A stretch of 5,097 nt of DNA from the NCBI GenBank assembly GCA_021844725.1, contig JAKBSX010000294.1, positions 1 through 5,097 of the forward strand, read 5' to 3'. The notes under the pieces are model-generated. The model was not told the DNA's origin. It worked only from the letters and a program-made list of their open reading frames with translations, and did not search any database. The translations under genes were made by a program, and so were the position numbers. The stretch is from Actinomycetes bacterium (GTDB lineage: Bacteria > Actinomycetota > Acidimicrobiia > Acidimicrobiales > Acidimicrobiaceae). Shown in pieces: positions 1 through 3,412 of the stretch; positions within the stretch are counted from its first letter, which is position 1; each line of letters begins with the position of its first letter.

Positions 1-537
1 GAATCCGTCCGGTGTGCGTCCCCCTTCCGGAAAGATGATTAGTGACCAGCCATCCTTCAACAGTGATTCAGCGAGCTCAGCAGATTTTCTATTGACTCTG
101 TTGCGCTCGATCGGGATTGCTCCGGCAAGGCCAGCCCAAAGTGTGGCTTTCCAGGTGCGGTCGAAAAAGTAGTCAGCTCCCGCTCCGATCACCGTCTTGT
201 GCCTATAGCGGATGGGCAAGTGAGATGCAAGCAATGGGGTGTCTAGATGCGACGAATGGTTGGCAGCGAAGATCGCAGGAACTGGTGCACCTTTAATACG
301 GTCCTCTCCAAAGATGGTAGGGGGAATGAGCGTCTTAATGAGTGGTCTTGCCATTCCGTCAAGAAACAGCGCCCGAAGCATTCTCACCGGATACTTCCTA
401 GACCACGTTGTGTCGTAGTTTGCCCCTAGTGCGGATCTTTTGGGAGTCCGTGCCACGGTCGAAGGCCAGTTGGGTGCTTTGAATGGAAATCCCGGCAATG
501 TTTCGAAGATCACCTTCTTTAGCCTCTCTGATGACAT
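1..537 (-). CDS. plsC: PlsC-family acyltransferase, N-terminal 179 codons (cut at window edge)
   Basis: This is the N-terminal part of a glycerolipid acyltransferase (LPLAT/PlsC family), a membrane-associated enzyme group that moves an acyl chain from acyl-CoA or acyl-ACP to lysophosphatidate or a related acceptor. Visible family blocks are the catalytic NHSSHLD (NHxxxxD, residues 93-99), IPIER (141-145, the acceptor-binding region) and FPEGGRTPDG (169-178, the EGTR-type block). The conserved VPVIPV block is missing here and is found on the opposite strand at 1061-1417. I chose ATG at 537. A TTG at 543 is in frame and better spaced from the AGGAAGGG at 557-550, so the true start could be two codons upstream. 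The LarA-like gene ends 33 nt upstream in the same direction, which suggests co-transcription. The frame is open to base 1, where the sequence stops at a breakpoint. The family is secure; the exact acceptor lipid is not. Confidence 0.9.
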   Translation of the reverse strand, partial: MSSERLKKVIFETLPGFPFKAPNWPSTVARTPKRSALGANYDTTWSRKYPVRMLRALFLDGMARPLIKTLIPPTIFGEDRIKGAPVPAIFAANHSSHLDTPLLASHLPIRYRHKTVIGAGADYFFDRTWKATLWAGLAGAIPIERNRVNRKSAELAESLLKDGWSLIIFPEGGRTPDGF

Positions 538-549
538 ATCCAAGTTCTT

Positions 550-557
550 CCCTTCCT
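550..557 (-). promoter_or_regulatory. Ribosome binding site of plsC
   Basis: AGGAAGGG on the minus strand lies 12 nt before ATG 537 and 6 nt before an in-frame TTG at 543. The spacing favours TTG, while codon preference favours ATG. The site sits in the 33-nt gap after the LarA-like stop codon. Confidence 0.5.
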
Positions 558-570
558 GAAAGCAGAGCTA

Positions 571-1059
571 CTACTTGACGTCAGCCATCACGAGCGGCGG
601 AGAGTGCAGATGTGTGAGAGATGGATCAGGGCCCACGACACTCTTGGCCATTTCAAGAGCGTCGGCCATTGTGCTGGCGCTAATGAATCCCAACCTATGC
701 ACGGTCTTGGGATCACCCCCAAGGATGATCACCGCGCCAAGATGATCCAAGGCGTGTGCACCCCAATACCACATGTAGAAAGGATGAACTCCGTGGTAGG
801 CATGGCCAGTCCGATACAGGTGGATGTACCACGGGTCTGTAGCAAAGGCGTTTTCGTATTTGCTTTCGATTTCGATTGGGTCGGTGGTATCGGCAAGCAC
901 GTTTTCGAAAAAATCGATGTAACTCGGGTGGAATGTTGGATCGAATTCTCTGCGGGTGGGATGGCTTAGAATGAGCACCCCTCCCTTTCGAACCATTGGT
1001 TTGCCCTTATACATATTGAAGAAGTAACCGAGGCCAAGACAGTACACAAGGATCGGATT
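571..1059 (-). CDS. LarA/DUF2088-like protein, C-terminal 162 codons (5' end lost at a breakpoint)
   Basis: This is the carboxy-terminal part of a protein that I read as a member of the lactate-racemase-like (LarA, DUF2088) superfamily. The known members of that family are nickel-pincer-cofactor racemases/epimerases, but many actinobacterial relatives have no assigned function. Supporting features are a hydrophobic NPILVYCLGLGY opening, a GGVLILSHPT strand-turn typical of the C-terminal LarA domain, a His/Trp/Tyr-rich YHGVHPFYMWYWG segment (about residues 88-100 of the fragment), and a THLHSPPLVMADV terminus. The stop is TAG at 573-571. The reading frame continues upstream to an ATG at 1248, but everything beyond 1060 is the antisense of the acyltransferase tail and is not part of this protein. 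The family's N-terminal cofactor-binding residues are not in the window. Coding status is strong; the family name is moderate. Confidence 0.6.
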   Translation of the reverse strand, partial: NPILVYCLGLGYFFNMYKGKPMVRKGGVLILSHPTRREFDPTFHPSYIDFFENVLADTTDPIEIESKYENAFATDPWYIHLYRTGHAYHGVHPFYMWYWGAHALDHLGAVIILGGDPKTVHRLGFISASTMADALEMAKSVVGPDPSLTHLHSPPLVMADVK

Positions 1060-1060
1060 C
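1054..1060 (+). repeat. 7-bp inverted copy of bases 1-7, at the rearrangement junction
   Basis: CGGATTC at 1054-1060 is the exact reverse complement of bases 1-7 (GAATCCG), and the identity ends at the next base (1053 against 8). It marks the point where the LarA-like minus-strand reading frame switches to the acyltransferase plus-strand reading frame. Short shared sequence of this kind is typical of microhomology-mediated junctions and of amplification chimeras. Confidence 0.85.
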
Positions 1061-1417
1061 GGGCAAACATTCAAAGCCGGGATTGCGCAGTTGGCGAAAA
1101 AGTCTGACGTTCCAGTAATCCCGGTTTTCATAAAAGGGACATATGACGCGCTTGGCAAGAATTCAAGAACCTTCAAGCCCGGACCCACCTCTATCAATTT
1201 CGGCTTTCCCATGCAGCTTGGCGATGGTGAAGATGTTCGCGCGTTCACTCAAAGAATCCAAAAAGCCGTGGGTCAATTATCCCATGAACTAGAAACCGAC
1301 TGGTGGACAGCACGCATGGCTGCGGCACGAGAAATGACGCCCGAGCTCACCGGACCCGAGGAGAAGGGTTGGCGGGACGAATGGAATCGAACAAGATCGA
1401 AAGAAACTAAAGATTAA
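1061..1417 (+). CDS. plsC: PlsC-family acyltransferase, C-terminal 118 codons (5' end on the other strand)
   Basis: This is the C-terminal part of the acyltransferase whose N-terminal part is on the minus strand at 1-537. It begins GQTFKAGIAQLAKKS, carries the conserved VPVIPV block followed by FIKGTYDA, and ends in a Trp/Arg-rich tail (TDWWTARMAAA, then an LTGPEEKGW stretch) before TAA at 1415-1417. A TTG at 1091 could be called as a start, but it falls inside the conserved domain and would leave out the catalytic NHxxxxD motif. There is no ribosome binding site or start upstream in frame; that DNA is antisense of the LarA-like gene. Joined after codon 179 of the other piece (..RTPDGF + GQTFKAG..), it gives a normal-length 297-residue enzyme with all four LPLAT blocks in order. 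It is non-functional as it stands. Confidence 0.88.
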   Translation, partial: GQTFKAGIAQLAKKSDVPVIPVFIKGTYDALGKNSRTFKPGPTSINFGFPMQLGDGEDVRAFTQRIQKAVGQLSHELETDWWTARMAAAREMTPELTGPEEKGWRDEWNRTRSKETKD

Positions 1418-1423
1418 CATCTT

Positions 1424-1440
1424 GGCTTTCTCCTAAAGCC
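1424..1440 (+). terminator. Weak hairpin after plsC
   Basis: GGCTTT / AAAGCC form a perfect 6-bp stem around a CTCCT loop, starting 7 nt after the plsC stop codon. No T-tract follows, so this is only a weak candidate for a terminator without a U-run. Confidence 0.3.
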
Positions 1441-1507
1441 CAGTATGGCCCGGCGAAATGTCGTCGTGCTGAGGTGATCGACAAGTTCGTTTTTCTCTGG
1501 ATCAACC

Positions 1508-1544
1508 CTGGCGACGAGCCAGCTATGCGCAACTTGGGATCATC
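1508..1544 (+). repeat. Direct repeat, copy 1 (37 bp)
   Basis: The unit begins CTGGCGACGAGCCAGCT and ends GATCATC. It matches 1582-1618 at 34 of 37 positions (differences at unit positions 5, 18 and 30), with a 74-bp offset between copies, exactly twice the unit length. Confidence 0.8.
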
Positions 1545-1581
1545 GACCGAGGAGCGGAGGGTTTCCTGTAGCTGAGAAAGA

Positions 1582-1618
1582 CTGGTGACGAGCCAGCTGT
1601 GCGCAACTTGCGATCATC
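1582..1618 (+). repeat. Direct repeat, copy 2 (37 bp)
   Basis: This is the second copy of the unit at 1508-1544, with 3 mismatches. The copy ends at 1618, the base before the palindrome at 1619-1632, so only this copy is followed by the two inverted repeats. Confidence 0.8.
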
Positions 1619-1632
1619 CCTATGTCCATAGG
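1619..1632. repeat. Short palindrome CCTATG-TC-CATAGG
   Basis: A perfect 6-bp inverted repeat with a 2-nt centre, directly abutting direct-repeat copy 2. It is a two-fold symmetric site of the kind a dimeric DNA-binding protein could recognise. No adjacent promoter is evident. Confidence 0.45.
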
Positions 1633-1634
1633 TG

Positions 1635-1657
1635 TTTCTGGGGATCGACCCCAGAAA
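1635..1657. repeat. Strong 9-bp hairpin TTTCTGGGG / CCCCAGAAA
   Basis: A perfect 9-bp inverted repeat around the 5-nt loop ATCGA, only 2 bp after the palindrome at 1619-1632. Neither strand has a clear T-tract after the stem, so it does not fit a standard Rho-independent terminator. It could be a structured RNA element, a protein-binding site or a remnant of a small repeat element. Confidence 0.55.
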
Positions 1658-1822
1658 ATCTGGCATGAAATGCACCACTTATACATCATGAACATCGAGC
1701 GCCTTTCGAGATAACGTGCAGAGTGCAATTTCGCTCCATACCAGTACAACAGAATTTTCCGTGAACTTAAGGTTCCAGATCTAGGAGAACATGCCCCTGT
1801 TTCACGCGTCCTCTAGCTCTTC

Positions 1823-2107
1823 GTGAAAAATGCATGCTCTACTCCTTTCTTCCAATCCAAAAAGCCGTTGGTGCTCCTGTTGTTTCGAGTTCCGTTATTC
1901 TCCATCACTTATGTAGTAACAACTTGGAGTGTCCAGACCTTTTGTCAAGCGGTCGCCCCGGGTCGAGCATTAGCTCGTCTTCAGCGAGAATCGCCCTCTC
2001 TGGATCACAGCATGCCTCTTCCGGACGTTCGTGCGCTGCTCGTTGGACATTTGTCACCGCTTGAGGGCCAGTCTTCTCTAACTTTAAACCTGGTAGACGC
2101 AAGGTGA
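1823..2107 (+). CDS. Doubtful 94-codon ORF, possibly coupled to an 11-codon upstream ORF
   Basis: I do not recognise this product. A GTG at 1823 opens a 94-codon frame with a hydrophobic stretch near residues 15-34 (PLVLLLFRVPLF..) that could resemble a membrane or signal segment. The rest has no visible motif. Its start overlaps the stop of a tiny 11-codon ORF (1791-1826, product MPLFHASSSSS), which is preceded by TAGGAG at 1782-1787 with an unusually short 3-nt spacing. The stop/start overlap would allow translational coupling. Against it, frames are also open here in another plus frame (1834-2064) and on the minus strand (1905-2450), so chance is a fair explanation. Confidence 0.18.
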   Translation: MKNACSTPFFQSKKPLVLLLFRVPLFSITYVVTTWSVQTFCQAVAPGRALARLQRESPSLDHSMPLPDVRALLVGHLSPLEGQSSLTLNLVDAR

Positions 2108-2385
2108 ACGAGGCCAAACAACATCTAGCTGCCCATCGCAAAGGATAGATCGCACCGTATTTGTACATTAGGACAATTGCCAGGATTCGACTGAAACGCC
2201 GAGCTGGTGCGGCCGCAAACGCTCCCACTTGTCGTCTCCAGTATGACGATCGCGTCATCGCGCTGAGGCTCGGAGAAAATCTGCAGAGCATCGTTGAAGC
2301 ATTTGCATCGAATGCAGGCGCAAAATTCCAGCGACGCTCTCGTATCGCACTTTTTGTGCGCGCTTTCTCGACCCACACGTCATCT

Positions 2386-2499
2386 CTACATGACTCCCGC
2401 CTCAAGCTGGAAAATAGCTGGGCCACGCTTGTATTCAGCGACGTTTTCAATCTCGGCCATACACGCCTTCATGGTCGCAATTTCTCGCGGCATGTTCAT
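2386..2499 (-). CDS. 37-residue ORF or gene remnant of unknown function
   Basis: I do not recognise the product. ATG at 2499 opens a 37-codon frame starting MNMPREIATMKACMAEIENV and ending in TAG at 2388-2386. The codons have a coding-like look: purine-rich first positions, many Glu/Ala/Ile/Met codons, no rare-residue runs. The frame stays open upstream through ..GVLFADY before a stop near 2530, so the coding-like segment is about 45 codons. There is no good ribosome binding site at the usual distance. It lies just past the likely terminator of the regulator gene. It is either a small protein gene or a surviving piece of a decayed larger gene. Confidence 0.22.
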   Translation of the reverse strand: MNMPREIATMKACMAEIENVAEYKRGPAIFQLEAGVM

Positions 2500-2530
2500 G
2501 TAATCAGCAAACAGCACACCTCGAAACAAC

Positions 2531-2562
2531 TAAAAAGGCCCTGTTGCGCATTGCAACGCGCC
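2531..2562 (-). terminator. Likely Rho-independent terminator of the GntR regulator gene
   Basis: Read on the minus strand, GTTGC / GCAAC form a stem around a 5-nt loop (2557-2543), extended by an outer GGC/GCC pairing across a small internal loop and followed by TTTTT (2536-2532). It lies about 60 nt after the regulator stop codon. A second weaker hairpin (GAAGT/ACTTC, 2601-2617) sits immediately after the stop. Confidence 0.5.
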
Positions 2563-2619
2563 ATGTTTTCGGATCGTCGAAATTTCTTAGTTGGCCGAAA
2601 GAAGTTAAAAAGACTTCCG

Positions 2620-3291
2620 CTAGTCGACCAGACGTAGTCCAGAAGGTGCGATTGAAGTAACTTCTCCAGCCAGTTCGATGACAAATTCGGTCAAATGCCC
2701 GGGAAACACATATTCCGAGAAAAGAACTGGATCTCCAGCCGAGTCAAAGGTCGTTCTCAAACACCTAAGCGCAGGAGACCCCACGGGAACGCTGAAGAGC
2801 TTCGCATCCTCTTCTGAAATGGCAATCGCACTTATGGTCTGCATGGCTTTCGAAAGCGGCTTCTTTAGTAACTTTCGGTCGGTCAATAGATCGTAAAACG
2901 AACTCTCCTCGTAATCGCTCAAAGAAAAATGCTTGGCCAGAGAAGATGGAATCCACACTGTTACACGGGCAAAAGGAAGCTCGTCGGCCAGATTTACCCT
3001 GCGCACACGCAGTATTTCCTTCTGGCCAAGAACTTGGGCTATCTCAGCCGAAGATTCGCAGACTTCGGAGTCCAAAACCTTCCGTCTCGGATGGACTCCC
3101 ATTTCGGCCAGTTGCTCCTCAATAGTAGAAAAACGCCCTAGACGCTGCCTCAATGGAGGTGAAACGACTAGCCACCCAAAGCCCTGTCTAGAGTCCACAT
3201 GCCCTTCTTCGCGTAAAACCTCGAGAGCTTTACGTACGGTTATCCGAGAAACTTCGTAGACTGATGAGAGCACCGCCTCGCTAGGCAGCAC
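2620..3291 (-). CDS. GntR/HutC-family transcriptional regulator with UTRA ligand-binding domain
   Basis: This is a cytoplasmic DNA-binding regulator of the GntR superfamily, HutC subfamily. An N-terminal winged helix-turn-helix binds a palindromic operator as a dimer, and a C-terminal UTRA domain binds a small effector that releases DNA. The recognition helix region VSRITVRKALEVLREEG (residues 14-30 from the GTG) and the wing SRQGFGWLVV (34-43) are clear. The rest, about residues 50-215, fits UTRA, including the RVRRVNLADELPFARVTVWIP core strands and a late SEYVFPG element. GTG 3291 is the first conventional start, but family homology continues upstream in frame ([17 protein letters not shown], to about 3354). 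The real protein is probably about 251 residues, normal for the subfamily, and starts near 3375. It is divergent from aconitase, so it most likely represses that gene and itself. The effector cannot be read from sequence. Confidence 0.93.
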   Translation of the reverse strand: MLPSEAVLSSVYEVSRITVRKALEVLREEGHVDSRQGFGWLVVSPPLRQRLGRFSTIEEQLAEMGVHPRRKVLDSEVCESSAEIAQVLGQKEILRVRRVNLADELPFARVTVWIPSSLAKHFSLSDYEESSFYDLLTDRKLLKKPLSKAMQTISAIAISEEDAKLFSVPVGSPALRCLRTTFDSAGDPVLFSEYVFPGHLTEFVIELAGEVTSIAPSGLRLVD

Positions 3292-3375
3292 CTGATTGGC
3301 GCCAAGAGTACCGTCTAGAATCTTGGATCGAAGTTCGCTTGCTATGTTTAGGTATCTAGGGCCGACCTGTCTTAT
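3292..3375 (-). other. In-frame N-terminal coding extension of the GntR regulator, without ATG/GTG/TTG
   Basis: Twenty-eight codons continuous with the regulator frame encode [16 protein letters not shown], the helix 1 segment expected at the start of a GntR winged helix. They are followed by [11 protein letters not shown], whose last residues are already in the GTG-started form. The frame is closed by TGA just beyond 3387. The only codons available at the expected start are ATA (3375), GTC and others that are not standard starts. Position 3375 is also the predicted transcription start from the TATAAT at 3387-3382, so a leaderless transcript beginning AUA is a possible but unproven reading. 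Confidence 0.6.
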
Positions 3376-3393
3376 ACTTGTATTATATCAAGT
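3376..3393. promoter_or_regulatory. Candidate GntR operator, ACTTGTATTATATCAAGT
   Basis: This is a perfect 5-bp inverted repeat (ACTTG / CAAGT) separated by 8 A/T bases, in the short region between the divergent regulator and aconitase genes. Its form resembles HutC-subfamily operators built on TTGTATATACAA-type palindromes. It covers the regulator's -10 element and ends 20 bp before the aconitase GTG, so one site could control both directions. AT-rich -10-like hexamers for the plus direction (TATACT 3373-3378, TATTAT 3381-3386) also fall in or beside it. Confidence 0.6.
3382..3390 (-). promoter_or_regulatory. Extended -10 promoter of the GntR regulator
   Basis: Minus-strand TG-A-TATAAT (3390-3382) is a consensus extended -10 element. 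There is no good -35 hexamer 16-18 bp upstream, which fits an extended -10 promoter. The expected transcription start is at about 3375. The element lies wholly inside the palindrome 3376-3393, so bound repressor would block it. Confidence 0.6.
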
Positions 3394-3400
3394 CCAAATC

Positions 3401-3406
3401 AAGGAG
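3401..3406 (+). promoter_or_regulatory. Ribosome binding site of aconitase
   Basis: AAGGAG is placed 6 nt before GTG 3413, a near-ideal Shine-Dalgarno arrangement. It decides the non-ATG start of the aconitase gene. Confidence 0.85.
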
Positions 3407-3412
3407 AGCATT

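Larger units (their letters stand above)
1418..2530. other. Gene-poor intergenic region
   Basis: About 1.1 kb between plsC and the regulator terminator without a reading frame that I recognise as a conserved protein. Frames of 60-180 codons exist on both strands, but their translations are low in recognisable domain structure, overlap each other in several frames, and mostly lack ribosome binding sites. The stretch holds a direct-repeat and palindrome cluster at 1508-1657, a weak two-ORF arrangement at 1791-2107 and one short frame with coding-like composition at 2386-2499. I saw no tRNA, rRNA, insertion-sequence ends or CRISPR units. It may be a decayed gene region. Confidence 0.6.

Noticed and set aside
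604..969. 121-codon plus-strand frame
   Set aside because: It is antisense to the LarA-like coding sequence and its translation has no domain character.
1..1060. Programmed invertible switch (phase variation)
   Set aside because: The inverted ends share only 7 bp, no recombinase gene is visible, and the exact coincidence with the window edge fits a fold-back artefact better; kept only as an alternative.
1060..1248. Upstream part of the minus-strand 225-codon frame, starting at ATG 1248
   Set aside because: It is the antisense of the conserved acyltransferase tail; recognisable LarA-like sequence begins only at about 1059, so this is not the true N-terminus.
1091..1417. Independent 108-residue gene starting at TTG 1091
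   Set aside because: The start lies inside the conserved acyltransferase fold, lacks a ribosome binding site, and homology extends upstream to the junction at 1061.
1508..1618. CRISPR array
   Set aside because: There are only two imperfect copies, no third unit, and the between-copy sequence plus palindromes do not continue a repeat-spacer pattern.
1635..1657. Hairpin as a Rho-independent terminator
   Set aside because: The stem is strong, but neither strand has a T-tract directly after it and no gene ends nearby in a fitting position.
1540..1749. 69-codon minus-strand frame through the repeat cluster
   Set aside because: It reads through both palindromes and a direct repeat, with no protein-like character.
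1905..2450. 181-codon minus-strand frame
   Set aside because: The translation is rich in Arg/Ser/Cys with no recognisable motif, no ribosome binding site is evident, and it runs through several competing frames; likely chance.
2161..2637. 158-codon plus-strand frame
   Set aside because: It is composition-biased (Arg, Ser, His, Leu) without domain features and overlaps the regulator terminator and 3' end; likely chance.
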